Shown here piece by piece: positions 42,868-51,506 of a stretch of 64,000 bases of DNA. The translations under genes were made by a program, and so were the position numbers. The notes under the pieces were generated by a model that had not been told where the DNA came from, searched no databases, and was given only the letters and a program-made list of their open reading frames with translations. The DNA lies in the NCBI RefSeq assembly GCF_004920835.1, contig NZ_QFHO01000006.1, forward strand, positions 110,146-174,145, read 5' to 3'. Each line of letters opens with the position of its first letter. The stretch's first letter is position 1. Source of the stretch: Stenotrophomonas maltophilia (GTDB taxonomy: Bacteria; Pseudomonadota; Gammaproteobacteria; Xanthomonadales; Xanthomonadaceae).

Positions 42868-43764
42868 TTAAACGGCAGGCGTCTCGGGGACTGCGTCGGC
42901 CAGCCAGGCATCGGCATGCGCCGCACGCCCGCTGTGGCCCAGGGCCCTGAAATCGAACAGGGTGGCATCGGCCAGTTGCGCTGGCCGCACATCGGCCATG
43001 GCGCGTGCGATCTGTTCGATGCGGCCCGGATGGTCCTGGTCCCACTGCTTGAGCATCAGGCCGACCTGCCGACGCTGCAGGTTTTCCTGGCTGCCACACA
43101 GGGTGCAGGGAATGATCGGGAAACGGCGGGCCTGCGCATACTCGGCGATGTCGCGCTCGCGCACGTACGCCAACGGGCGGATCACCACGTGCTGGCCATC
43201 GTCGCTGAGCAGCTTCGGTGGCATGGCCGCCAGCTTGGCATGGTGGAACAGGTTCATGAACAACGTAGCCACCATGTCGTCGCAATGATGGCCCAGCGCG
43301 ATCCGGGTGAAGCCATGTGCCTTGGCGTGGTTGTACAGCGCACCGCGGCGCAGGCGCGAGCACAGCGAACACATCGTCCGGCCTTCCGGGATGACCCGGC
43401 TGACGACCGAGTAGGTGTCCTGCTCGATGATCTGGTACGGCACGCCCAGCGCGGCCAGGTACTCCGGCAGGACATGCTCGGGGAAGCCGGGCTGTTTCTG
43501 GTCCAGGTTCACCGCGACCAGTTCGAACGGCACCGGCGCCTTTTTCTGCAGCTGCAGCAGCATGTCCAGCAGGGTGTAGCTGTCCTTGCCGCCGGACAGG
43601 CAGACCATGACCTTGTCGCCCGCTTCGATCATGCCGAAGTCGGCGATGGCCTGGCCGACCTGGCCGCGCAGGCGCTTGCCCAGCTTGTCCGCCCCGGGCC
43701 CGGCCACGCGCGGATCGCGCGAAGCGCGCTGCGGGGGATCGGGAAGGGAAATCACGGCGGTCAT
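42868..43764 (-). CDS. ttcA: tRNA 2-thiocytidine(32) synthetase
   Basis: The 298-residue protein has the PP-loop SGGKDS at residues 57-62 and the iron-sulfur cysteines C132/C135 ([10 protein letters not shown]) plus C220 in [13 protein letters not shown]. It adds sulfur to cytidine 32 of some tRNAs in an ATP- and 4Fe-4S-dependent reaction. Length is typical. Confidence 0.95.
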   Translation of the reverse strand: MTAVISLPDPPQRASRDPRVAGPGADKLGKRLRGQVGQAIADFGMIEAGDKVMVCLSGGKDSYTLLDMLLQLQKKAPVPFELVAVNLDQKQPGFPEHVLPEYLAALGVPYQIIEQDTYSVVSRVIPEGRTMCSLCSRLRRGALYNHAKAHGFTRIALGHHCDDMVATLFMNLFHHAKLAAMPPKLLSDDGQHVVIRPLAYVRERDIAEYAQARRFPIIPCTLCGSQENLQRRQVGLMLKQWDQDHPGRIEQIARAMADVRPAQLADATLFDFRALGHSGRAAHADAWLADAVPETPAV

Positions 43765-43854
43765 CGGCCCATTCTAACGGCTTGCGGCAGCCTGGACCCC
43801 GTGTCGGGATTCCCCTCTCCCGGCAGTCATCATCGCTGTGTATGCTCGGAGGCT

Positions 43855-44058
43855 GTGGACACCTACAGCCCCGCCGAGATCGTCGAACACCTCGCCGCCC
43901 TGCGCGCCGAGCACCGCTTGCTGGATGAACAGATCACCCGCATGGCCGCCAACGGCGAGGACGAGCTGGAATCCAAGCGGCTGAAGCGGCGGAAGCTGCA
44001 GCTGAAGGACTGCATCGCCAAGCTGGAAAGCCTGCAGATTCCCGACGAACCGGCCTAA
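43855..44058 (+). CDS. YdcH/DUF465-like small coiled protein
   Basis: The 67-residue protein is read from GTG 43855 with GGAGG only two bases ahead, a short spacing. It has the DUF465 pattern: an N-terminal helix HLAALRAEHRLLDEQITRM and a second helix ending KRRKLQLKDCIAKLE. These proteins are cytosolic hairpins of unknown role. The frame stays open upstream, so the start is uncertain. It is divergent from ttcA and convergent with plsB across a hairpin cluster. Confidence 0.7.
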   Translation: MDTYSPAEIVEHLAALRAEHRLLDEQITRMAANGEDELESKRLKRRKLQLKDCIAKLESLQIPDEPA

Positions 44059-44068
44059 AGACGGCCCT

Positions 44069-44196
44069 GGTGGGTGCCAATCCTGGTTGGTACCTTTGCT
44101 TGCGGTAGCTGCCAACCTTGGTTGGCCTCCTGCTCTGGTAGGTGCCAACCTTGGTTGGCACGGCTGGAAGGTGTGTGGACCAAGGTCCACACCCAC
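44069..44196. repeat. Cluster of four GTAG/GTGG hairpins
   Basis: Four stem-loops in a row: 44069-44094 (TGGGTGCCAATCCTGGTTGG), 44105-44127 (GTAGCTGCCAACCTTGGTTG), 44138-44160 (GTAGGTGCCAACCTTGGTTG) and 44172-44196 (TGTGGACCAAGGTCCACA). All share the CAAGG/CCTTGG centre. They fill the convergent gap before plsB. Confidence 0.75.
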
Positions 44197-44216
44197 CGCA
44201 TGTCCCAGCGCCAGCC

Positions 44217-46853
44217 TCAATCCTGCGGCGCAGGCTCGTCCGGGCGTGCCGCTTCCGGGCTGACCCGTTCGATGGTGTGGCGCAATTCGCGGCCGAGGAT
44301 GAACTTGGCATCCTTGGCCCAGGCGTCCAGGCGTTCGTCGAACAGCAGCTTGCTGTTCTCGTCCGGCCACACCAGGCGCAGCTCGCGCAGCTTCTGGATG
44401 AAACCACGGAACAGGGACTTGTCGAAGAACTCCGGTGCCGCCGGTGCATAGAGCAGGCTCAGCCGCTGCGCGGCCTGCTGGCACAGGCTTTCCAGCTCGG
44501 CCGCGCCGAGCACGCCCGGGCCGTTCTTCACCAGCACCGAGATGGCGATGTAATAGCGCTCGAAGGCCTGCTGCAGCGAGTGGCCGATGGCCCGCAGGCG
44601 GAACACTTCATCGGTCTGCCCGGTGTTGCGGGCAAGGATGCCGCCGTCGTCCTCGTTGACGTTCTGCAGCAACCCTTCGCGCACGAACACGTCGATGGTC
44701 TGGTCGATGCGCTGGGCGAACTCGTCCTCGGTCCACGGCAGGAACAGTTCGGCCTGCAGGAACGGGTACACCGTGCGGCCCAGCTGGACCAGGCCGGTGC
44801 GGCTCATGCGGCGGTTGTTCTGGAAGCAGCAGGCCACCCACGACGAGGCGGTGAACAGGTGCACCACGTTGTTGCGGAAGTAGCTCAGCAGCACCGCGGT
44901 GTCGCCGCTGACGCTGAGCACGTCGCCCAGCGGGTGCTTGATGCGGGTGAGGACGTTGATTTCCTCGGCGTGGGCGATGATCCGCTCGGGCGAGTGCGGG
45001 GTCACCGTCACCCGGTCCGAATACGGCATCTCGACCAGCAGGGTCTTGCACAGCTCGATCTGCGCGATCAGGTCGGCCTCGCCCATCGCGTGCTTCGGCG
45101 TGGACAGCAGGGCCAGCGCCAGCAGGTTGATCGGATTGACGTCGGCGGCACCGTTGATGCGTACCTGGATGCGCTCGGCCAGCGTATCGACGGTGGTCGA
45201 CAGCCAGGACGGCTTCTCATCCTCGGACACCGCTTCGCCGCCCCACTCCGGGGCCTTCTCGGCCAGCACGTCGTTCAGCGCGATCGGCTCGCCGAAGTTC
45301 ACCACCACCTGGCCGTAGTTCTGCTTGAGCACCTTGGGGATGCCCCACAGCAGCGACCAGATCGATTCCTTTTCCTTCGGCCGCCCGGACAGTTCATCCA
45401 GGTAGCTGCCGCCTTCCATCAACTTCTCATAGCCGATGTAGATGGGCTGGAACAGCACCGGCTTGCGCGGCTGGCGCAGGAACGCGCGCAGCGTCATCGA
45501 GATCATGCCGCCCTTGGGCTGCAGCAGGCGGCCGGTACGCGAACGGCCGCCCTCGACGAAATACTCCAGCGAGTAGCCGCCGGCCACCAGCTGTGCGACG
45601 TACTCGCTGAGCACCGCCGAGTACAGCGCGTTGCCGCGGATCGAGCGACGGATGAAGAACGCGCCGCCCTTGCGCAGCAGGGTGCCGACCACCGGCAGGT
45701 TCAGGTTGATGCCGGCCACGATGTGCGGCGGCACGATGCCACGGTCGTACAACAGGTAGGACAGCAGCAGGTAGTCCATGTGGCTGCGGTGGCTGGGCAC
45801 GTAGACCACTTCGTGGCCCGGCGCGGCGGCCTTGAACTTGTCCAGGTGGTGCACCAGCACGCCCGCATAGATGCGGTTCCACACATGGCTGAGCATGAAG
45901 CTGGCCGAGCGCACTACCGGGCTGGAATAGTCCGCGGCGATTTCCCAGGCATAGGCATGCGCCTTCTTCCAGGCATCGGCCGGCTTCGAATTGTCGCGCT
46001 TGGCCTGCGCGGCGATCGCTTCGCGCACCGGTTCGGCGGCCAGCACCTGGTCCACCAGCAGGCGCCGGGTAGACAGGTCGGGGCCGATCACCGATTCACG
46101 GATGCGTCGGAAATGGGTACGCAGCACGCGCTGCAGCTTGCGCACCGTACGCTCCGGCTCCAGGCCTTCGTCCACGGTGCTGCGCAGCGAGATCGGCGGG
46201 GCGAAGCGGACGATGGTGCTGCGGCCGTTGAGCAGCACCGCCAGCAGGCGGCGGAAGCGACCCACCAGCGCCCAGTTTTCCGAGAACAGCACGGCGAACC
46301 AGCCGCTCTGCTTGTCCGGCGCGCGGCCGACGAAGATCGACACCGGCACCAGGTGCACGTCCAGGTCATCGCGCACGCGATGTGCCTGCAGGACCTTGGC
46401 CAGCGAATCGGAGTGGGTCTTGGCGCCGCGCTGCTCGGGGATCAGCGAGTTGCTGGAACTGCGCCGCGACAGCGCCAGGTAGGCGCGCTTGCGCCCGGTC
46501 GGGTCACCGGCCAGCGGCACCAGTGGCGACGGCAGTCCGGCCTGGCGGCAGGCCTTGTCCAGGATCAGCGCATTGGACAGGCCGTAGTCTTCCAGCACGT
46601 ACATCACCGGGCGGCCATCGTTGTACTGGCCCGGATCTTCCGGCTCGATCTTCAGCGACAGCCACGGCTCGACCAGGCGGCCGAGCAGGCGCGCCCACAG
46701 CGGCCGACGGCCGGCCGGACGCGCATGCGCCGGCTGCGGTACCGGATTCGGGCCGGTACCGGTCGATGGGGACGCCGGCGCCGTATCGGCGGGCGTCGAC
46801 TGGGATTCTTCGCCGGGGAACGGCAGCGGGTTCTGTTTCGACATCGGCGCCAT
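44217..46853 (-). CDS. plsB: Glycerol-3-phosphate 1-O-acyltransferase
   Basis: The 878-residue protein has the acyltransferase signature HRSHMD at 355-360, then GAFFIRRSIRGNALY, EYFVEGGRSRTGRLL and FQPIYIGYEKLMEGGSYL, the four PlsB motifs. It is a peripheral inner-membrane enzyme that starts phospholipid synthesis by acylating sn-glycerol 3-phosphate. The ATG at 46853 overlaps the stop of the upstream lipoprotein gene (TAATG); an internal ATG at 46844 is possible. The N-terminal 50 residues are Pro/Ser/Thr-rich. Confidence 0.95.
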   Translation of the reverse strand: MAPMSKQNPLPFPGEESQSTPADTAPASPSTGTGPNPVPQPAHARPAGRRPLWARLLGRLVEPWLSLKIEPEDPGQYNDGRPVMYVLEDYGLSNALILDKACRQAGLPSPLVPLAGDPTGRKRAYLALSRRSSSNSLIPEQRGAKTHSDSLAKVLQAHRVRDDLDVHLVPVSIFVGRAPDKQSGWFAVLFSENWALVGRFRRLLAVLLNGRSTIVRFAPPISLRSTVDEGLEPERTVRKLQRVLRTHFRRIRESVIGPDLSTRRLLVDQVLAAEPVREAIAAQAKRDNSKPADAWKKAHAYAWEIAADYSSPVVRSASFMLSHVWNRIYAGVLVHHLDKFKAAAPGHEVVYVPSHRSHMDYLLLSYLLYDRGIVPPHIVAGINLNLPVVGTLLRKGGAFFIRRSIRGNALYSAVLSEYVAQLVAGGYSLEYFVEGGRSRTGRLLQPKGGMISMTLRAFLRQPRKPVLFQPIYIGYEKLMEGGSYLDELSGRPKEKESIWSLLWGIPKVLKQNYGQVVVNFGEPIALNDVLAEKAPEWGGEAVSEDEKPSWLSTTVDTLAERIQVRINGAADVNPINLLALALLSTPKHAMGEADLIAQIELCKTLLVEMPYSDRVTVTPHSPERIIAHAEEINVLTRIKHPLGDVLSVSGDTAVLLSYFRNNVVHLFTASSWVACCFQNNRRMSRTGLVQLGRTVYPFLQAELFLPWTEDEFAQRIDQTIDVFVREGLLQNVNEDDGGILARNTGQTDEVFRLRAIGHSLQQAFERYYIAISVLVKNGPGVLGAAELESLCQQAAQRLSLLYAPAAPEFFDKSLFRGFIQKLRELRLVWPDENSKLLFDERLDAWAKDAKFILGRELRHTIERVSPEAARPDEPAPQD

Positions 46854-47806
46854 TATGGCTTAGGCGGCGGCGTTGCCGCTTCCCCACCCTCGATGGGGGC
46901 GTCGGCAGGCGTTGGAGCCGCCGCTGCCCGGGCAGCATCGGCCTGGCGCAGCAGGGCATCGGTATCGGCCAGGGTGCGGGTCAGGTACCAGTGGCCCTCG
47001 CGCCGGCTCAGCGGCAGCTGCAGGGTCATCTCGCGGCCGGCCAGGTCGTAGCGCAGGCGCACCAGCGCGTTGTCGCCCTCCACCGACAGCAGTTCGCCAC
47101 GCACACTGCGCAGCGCTTCGTCCACACCCAGCCCGTAACTGCCAAGCACGGCCTTGAGCGTGTGGATGAACGGTGCCAGCTGCTGCAGGCTTCCTTCCAT
47201 GCCCGCAGCCTGCAGGCCGGCCTCATCGTCGAAACCGACCTTGCCCGCCGCACCGACCAGCGCGGCGATGGTGTTGCGCGCACGGGCGCGGTCGCTGATG
47301 GGTGCTCCCTGCGCCCACTCGGCGAGGGTTTGCACCAGAGCGACGTAATGGGCCTGCTGGCCAGGCGTGTAGCCCTTCTGGTGGCGCAGGTACTGCACGC
47401 CGAAATTGCCCATCGACTGCGCCGCTTGGCGTACCGCGCTGGCCTGGCCTGCCAGCTGGCGGTCGAAGCTGCGCTGCAGTTCGGTACTGGCGTTGGGCTT
47501 GCGCAGTGCGGCCAGCATCGGCAGCAGCTGGTCGCCCAACGGCAGCTCGGTCAGCGGCCATTGGCTGTGGCCGTCGGCCCAGGCCTGCTGCAGGCGCTGG
47601 TACTGGCTGGGTGGAACCGACAGCTTCGCGTAGCCGATCAGATCGTCCTCGGCCAGGCGCAGGGCCATCGCCTGTACCGCCGCCACGGGTTCGGCCGCGG
47701 GCTTGGCCGGATCGTCGGCCGATTCGCGGCACGCGGCCACGGCCAGCAGCAGCATGGCTGCCAGCCCCCATCCACGCGCAGACCTTCCTCGCACCGCCAC
47801 GCTCAT
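46853..47806 (-). CDS. Lipoprotein of unknown function, upstream of plsB
   Basis: The 317-residue protein is read from ATG 47806, which starts a lipoprotein signal (MSVAVRGRSARGWGLAAMLL, lipobox VAAC). The mature part is mostly helical, with no motif I recognise; it ends in a Pro/Ala-rich tail (GGEAATPPPKP). A longer frame upstream lacks a signal. It is translationally coupled to plsB through TAATG, so a link to the envelope or lipid supply is plausible but unproven. Confidence 0.65.
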   Translation of the reverse strand: MSVAVRGRSARGWGLAAMLLLAVAACRESADDPAKPAAEPVAAVQAMALRLAEDDLIGYAKLSVPPSQYQRLQQAWADGHSQWPLTELPLGDQLLPMLAALRKPNASTELQRSFDRQLAGQASAVRQAAQSMGNFGVQYLRHQKGYTPGQQAHYVALVQTLAEWAQGAPISDRARARNTIAALVGAAGKVGFDDEAGLQAAGMEGSLQQLAPFIHTLKAVLGSYGLGVDEALRSVRGELLSVEGDNALVRLRYDLAGREMTLQLPLSRREGHWYLTRTLADTDALLRQADAARAAAAPTPADAPIEGGEAATPPPKP

Positions 47807-47891
47807 GCAATCGGACTCCCCGGACCGGTCCGCATCTTGCGGCCTGCGACGTGACAGCGGCAAGCCGCCCGGTCACGGTTCCGTCAGCAGA

Positions 47892-47932
47892 GGGGTCAGA
47901 TCCCGCTGCCAGCGGCAGGAGGCTCTGACCCC
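47892..47932. repeat. GGGGTC(A/G)GATC palindrome 3
   Basis: GGGGTCAGATCCCGCTGCCA begins an imperfect 41-base inverted repeat ending in CTCTGACCCC. It lies 5 bases before a strong minus-strand terminator. Confidence 0.75.
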
Positions 47933-47937
47933 GCGCG

Positions 47938-47975
47938 AAAAAAAAGAGCCCGGATCACGAGGATCACAGGCTCTT
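47938..47975 (-). terminator. Rho-independent terminator, minus strand
   Basis: On the minus strand AGAGCC and GGCTCT form a stem followed by nine T residues (the A-run 47938-47946). This is the clearest intrinsic terminator in the window. It ends either a long pyrF 3' region or a separate small RNA. Confidence 0.7.
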
Positions 47976-48100
47976 CAAGCCGGCGCGAGGCCGGTGGACA
48001 GTGTTGTGGCACATGTCCGGTCCGAGGACCGGATGGCGGCGATCCTACGCTGCCCCGCAAGTTAAGGCAACACATGATGTAATGCCATTCAACTTGTTGA
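47938..48100 (-). ncRNA. Candidate small RNA or pyrF 3' UTR
   Basis: Between pyrF (stop 48205) and the terminator lie 230 bases without a gene. They contain an AT-rich block (48075-48120) unlike its GC-rich surroundings, then stem-loops (CGGTCCTCGGACCG; CCGGCCTCGCGCCGG) leading to the T-run. This is the layout of an independent small RNA, but no family is recognised and the 5' end is a guess. Read-through from pyrF is the alternative. Confidence 0.3.
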
Positions 48101-48204
48101 TTTATTTAAAAATCTAGAGCCATAGGCGAGACCGGAGGACTTCTCCGGCGCGATTCCTGCCGATTCGGGCACAACACCTGCGTGGAGCAAGATCGGCGAC
48201 AGCC

Positions 48205-48930
48205 TCAGCGCGCTGCCAGTGCCGACGCGATTTCCTGCTGGATCGCCCGCGCTGCGGCCTGCGGATCGGCGGCCAGACGGATCGGGCGGCCGACCACGAT
48301 GGCGTCGGCGCCATCGGCGAAGGCCTGGGCCACGCCGACCGTGCGCTTCTGGTCATCGCCGACCGGGCCACCGGGGCGGATGCCCGGGCAGACGATCGAG
48401 AACCCGGCGCCGGTGGCGGCGCGGATCGGGCCAGCCTCCTGACCCGAGGCGATTACGCCATCAATACCGGCGGTCTGGGCGGCCAGCGCGCGTTCGACAA
48501 CGACGTCCACCGGCTCGCGGTCGATACCCATCTGCGCCAGGTCCGGGCGCCCCATCGAGGTCAGCACGGTCACCGCCAGCAGGCGCATGTCGCTGCTGTT
48601 GGCGGCCGCGCAGGCTTCCATCATCGCCGGGTGCCAGCCATGGATGGTGGCGTAGCTGACCGGCCACTGCGACAGGCGCTTGATCACCGCAGCGGCAGTG
48701 GCCGGGATGTCGAAGAACTTCAGGTCGACGAACACGCGCTTGTTACGGCGAGCCAGCTCGTCCAGCACCTGGAAGTACTCGCCGGAGGCCAGCAGTTCCA
48801 TGCCGATCTTGTAGAACGCCACGCTGTCGCCGAGGCGCTCGACCCAGTCCAGCGCCTGCACGCGGTCAGGCACGTCCAGCGCGAAGATCAGGCGCTCTTC
48901 ATCGCGCAGCGGCAGCGGCGCGCGGCTCAC
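48205..48930 (-). CDS. pyrF: Orotidine 5'-phosphate decarboxylase
   Basis: The 241-residue protein has the catalytic DLKFFD at residues 69-74, preceded by [19 protein letters not shown]. The C-terminal phosphate-binding part includes [11 protein letters not shown]. It makes UMP from OMP, the last step of pyrimidine synthesis. It starts at GTG 48930, overlapping the upstream acid phosphatase stop (GTGA), so the two are co-translated. Confidence 0.95.
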   Translation of the reverse strand: MSRAPLPLRDEERLIFALDVPDRVQALDWVERLGDSVAFYKIGMELLASGEYFQVLDELARRNKRVFVDLKFFDIPATAAAVIKRLSQWPVSYATIHGWHPAMMEACAAANSSDMRLLAVTVLTSMGRPDLAQMGIDREPVDVVVERALAAQTAGIDGVIASGQEAGPIRAATGAGFSIVCPGIRPGGPVGDDQKRTVGVAQAFADGADAIVVGRPIRLAADPQAAARAIQQEIASALAAR

Positions 48931-49850
48931 GGTGCATAGTCCAGGGCAGCGCGCTTTGCGTCGTGGCGGGCCTGGCGCGACTGGCTGTAGTCATTGTTGA
49001 ACTGCGCCGGTTCGAAGCCGCCGTAGGTCGGGTTCGGCAGCATCCACCAGCGCTCGCCGAACCAGTCGTGGTACTGCTGCAGCAGCGCGTCGCGGCCGTC
49101 GTTGGTGTTGGCGGTCACTTCGACGAAGTCACCCAGCTGGTCGCCGAACTGCATCAGCACGCGGTACTTCTGCCCGGCCAGGCGGCGGCGGCAGTTCTTC
49201 TCGCTGCCGGCCTGCTCGCAGCCTTCAACCACGGTGCCCAGGCCGAGGAACACGCTGTCGTCGGCCACCGGCAGGCCCTGCTCGCGCAGGTTGGCCAGGG
49301 TCGCGTCCTTCAGGTGCACGGCGCGGTTGGAGATGTACAGCAGGGTCACGCCCTTGGCATTGGCGGCCTTGGCGAAATCGACCACGCCCGGGATCGCCTT
49401 GGCCTTCTTTTCGGCCACCCACTGGTCCCAGGTCATTTCATCGTATTCCTTGCCGTCGCGGACCAGGCGCGCCTGGTAGGGCGAGTTGTCCAGCACGGTC
49501 TCGTCCACGTCCAGCACCACCGCCGGCTTCAGGCCCTTGGCCTCGTTGCCGCGTTCTTCCGGCACCAGCGCGTCCCAATGGGCTTCCTTCAGCGCCACAT
49601 CGAGGTGATCGGCGGCAGCACGGTAGGTCTGCTCGGTGATCGCCTTGTACTCCTGCGCGCGCTGCATCCACAGCACCGCGTTGAGGTTGTCGTTGGCGGT
49701 CAGATCGGGCGTGCCTTCAGCCTTGGCAGCGGCGGCCGGAGCCTCCGGCGCAGCGGCGTCGGCGGCAGGCGCGTCCACGCGCTTGCAGGCGGACAAGCCC
49801 AGCGCCGCGGTGGCGAGCAGGGTCAGGGACAGGGAAACGGGACGACGCAT
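48927..49850 (-). CDS. HAD acid phosphatase, lipoprotein e(P4) family
   Basis: The 307-residue protein is read from ATG 49850, giving a lipobox LSAC at C22. The HAD nucleophile motif is DVDETVLDN with D114 and D116, followed by [13 protein letters not shown] and FGDQLGDF. The e(P4) family are outer-membrane 5'-nucleotidases that strip phosphate from nucleotides so that nucleosides can be taken up. It is coupled to pyrF. Confidence 0.88.
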   Translation of the reverse strand: MRRPVSLSLTLLATAALGLSACKRVDAPAADAAAPEAPAAAAKAEGTPDLTANDNLNAVLWMQRAQEYKAITEQTYRAAADHLDVALKEAHWDALVPEERGNEAKGLKPAVVLDVDETVLDNSPYQARLVRDGKEYDEMTWDQWVAEKKAKAIPGVVDFAKAANAKGVTLLYISNRAVHLKDATLANLREQGLPVADDSVFLGLGTVVEGCEQAGSEKNCRRRLAGQKYRVLMQFGDQLGDFVEVTANTNDGRDALLQQYHDWFGERWWMLPNPTYGGFEPAQFNNDYSQSRQARHDAKRAALDYAP

Positions 49851-49952
49851 GAAGATCACCGGCAATCAGATATACCGGCCCATTTTACCGGCAAAGGCGG
49901 CCCCGGGACGGCTATGCTTGATGGTTGACCCGTTGTCCCTGCGAAGGCCGCC

Positions 49953-50603
49953 ATGACCGATTCCACCCCGACCCCCGACGTTCCCCTGCTCGACGCCGTG
50001 CAGGCCCGCCTGCTGGGCTGCCTGGTGGAGAAGGAAGCGACCACCCCGGACACCTATCCGCTGACGGTCAACGCCGCGCAGTCGGCCGCCAACCAGAAGA
50101 CCGCCCGCGAGCCGGTGATGAACGTCGATGCCGGTAGCGTGCAGCATGCGCTGCGCCAGCTGGAGACCCTGGGCCTGGCCCGCCAGCACTTCTCCTCGCG
50201 CGCCGATCGCTACGAACACCGCCTGCAGGCCGCGCTGGACCTGACCCGGCAGCAGACCGTGCTGCTGGCGCAGCTGCTGCTGCGCGGGCCGCAGACCCTG
50301 GGCGAGCTGGTCACGCGCAGCGAACGCCTGCACCGCTTCGCCGACGCCGACGAAGCCCGCCACGCCATCGAGCGCCTGCAGCAGCGCGCCCTGCTGGTGG
50401 TGCTGCCGCGCGCCAGCGGCCAGCGTGAGGACCGCTACATGCACCTGCTGTGCGGTGAGGTGGATGGCGCTGCATTGGCGGCGAAGTACGCCAGCAGCGG
50501 CGGTGGCAGCGAAGCAGCCGATCCCGGCCTGGCCGAGCGCGTGGCCCAGCTGGAAGCGGCGGTGGCCGAACTGCAGGCGCAGCTGGCCGAACTGCGCGGC
50601 TGA
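49953..50603 (+). CDS. YceH/DUF480 family protein
   Basis: The 216-residue protein shows the YceH pattern: [20 protein letters not shown], then [13 protein letters not shown] and two winged-helix-like modules. The C terminus is a short coiled segment ([20 protein letters not shown]). The function is unknown in any species. It is followed by a GGGGTC palindrome and a SMAG pair. Confidence 0.88.
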   Translation: MTDSTPTPDVPLLDAVQARLLGCLVEKEATTPDTYPLTVNAAQSAANQKTAREPVMNVDAGSVQHALRQLETLGLARQHFSSRADRYEHRLQAALDLTRQQTVLLAQLLLRGPQTLGELVTRSERLHRFADADEARHAIERLQQRALLVVLPRASGQREDRYMHLLCGEVDGAALAAKYASSGGGSEAADPGLAERVAQLEAAVAELQAQLAELRG

Positions 50604-50614
50604 AACAGTCCATC

Positions 50615-50647
50615 GGGGTCGGATCCCGCGAGGCGGGCTCCGACCCC
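50615..50647. repeat. GGGGTC(A/G)GATC palindrome 4
   Basis: GGGGTCGGATCCCGCGAGGC begins a 33-base inverted repeat ending in GACCCC, 11 bases after the yceH stop. It is the shortest of the four copies. Confidence 0.75.
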
Positions 50648-50658
50648 GTGCGCATCAG

Positions 50659-50721
50659 GTAGTGCCGGCCGCTGGCCGGCATCCATGATCCACCGGGTTG
50701 CCGGCCAGCGGCCGGCACTAC
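50659..50721. repeat. SMAG REP pair, facing copies; supplies a stop codon
   Basis: GTAGTGCCGGCCGCTGGCCG at 50659 faces its inverse ending CTAC at 50721. The CTA at 50718-50720 is the TAG stop codon of the minus-strand acetyltransferase gene, so the repeat sets the protein end. Confidence 0.9.
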
Positions 50722-51245
50722 CCGACCAGCGCCGCACCCGGCGTGGCATACAACCGACTGGGCGAGTCGACACCCGGCAACTGGACCACACCGCGCTCCT
50801 GCATGCCCAGCCCCAGCAGGATCTTCCCGGAAACCACGTTGTCCAGGTCGGTGATGCCGTACAGATCCTGCAGGTCCAACTCAGCGCGCGCATGCGTGAA
50901 CACCGCCCGCGCCGCCTCACCGGCATAGCCCTGCCCGGCGAATTCGGACAGCACCGCATAACCAATATCCGGCCCCGGCAGGCCATCACGCCGCACCAGC
51001 CCGGCATTGCCCAGCCACGCGCCATCGGCCAAACGCTCGATCGCATACATGCCGAACCCATTCAACGCGTAGCTGTGCAGCACCCGCAGTGCGATGTACT
51101 CACGCGCCTGCTCCTCGCTGCGCACGTTGCGGTCACCGATGAAGCGCACGAAGCCCGGATCGTTGAGCAGCGCCAGCATCGGCGCCGCATCGCGGTCGGG
51201 TTCAATGGCCCGCAGGCGCAGGCGTTCGCTTTCAATGGGATGCAC
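50718..51245 (-). CDS. RimJ/RimL-type GNAT acetyltransferase
   Basis: The 175-residue protein opens with IESERLRLRAIEPDRDAAPM and has the GNAT core: YAVLSEFAGQGYAGEAARAV with the Q/R-x-x-G-x-A acetyl-CoA loop, then a LGLGMQERGVV segment. It acetylates an amine of unknown identity. Its stop codon lies in a SMAG repeat. Confidence 0.85.
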   Translation of the reverse strand: MHPIESERLRLRAIEPDRDAAPMLALLNDPGFVRFIGDRNVRSEEQAREYIALRVLHSYALNGFGMYAIERLADGAWLGNAGLVRRDGLPGPDIGYAVLSEFAGQGYAGEAARAVFTHARAELDLQDLYGITDLDNVVSGKILLGLGMQERGVVQLPGVDSPSRLYATPGAALVG

Positions 51246-51341
51246 GCGCAGACCTCCAGCAGAAACCCCGATTCTGCCTCAACGCGCGGCTGTTGCTTTT
51301 GATTTTCTTTGCATTGCCGTGGCAGGACGCGCCCGGAATCT

Positions 51342-51450
51342 GTCAGAGGCCGGGCGGGGTGGGTTCGCGGGGGTATCCGCGCCATGGATGGCGCGGCTAA
51401 GCCCCCAGGGACGGGTTCACGGCGTCCCCCGCGAACCCACCCCGACCAGC
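51342..51450 (-). repeat. Long-hairpin repeat, copy 4
   Basis: On the minus strand, GGGGTGGGTTCGCGGGGG pairs with CCCCCGCGAACCCACCCC around a core with ACGCCGTGAACCCGTCC and the palindrome CGCGCCATCCATGGCGCG. It ends in CTCTGACAG like copy 3. It occupies most of the gap between the acetyltransferase and rep; no gene is seen there. Confidence 0.75.
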
Positions 51451-51506
51451 CACACCGCGTAGCCAACGCGCGCTCCACCACGGAGGGGCGGCGCCGTTGG
51501 AGCGCC

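Noticed and set aside
44069..44196. Possible CRISPR-like array of short repeats
   Set aside because: Units are palindromes of different sequence with no regular unique spacers, so they are REP-type hairpins and not a CRISPR array.
44142..47051. A 969-codon plus-strand open frame opposite plsB
   Set aside because: PlsB on the minus strand has all four acyltransferase motifs; the opposite frame has none.
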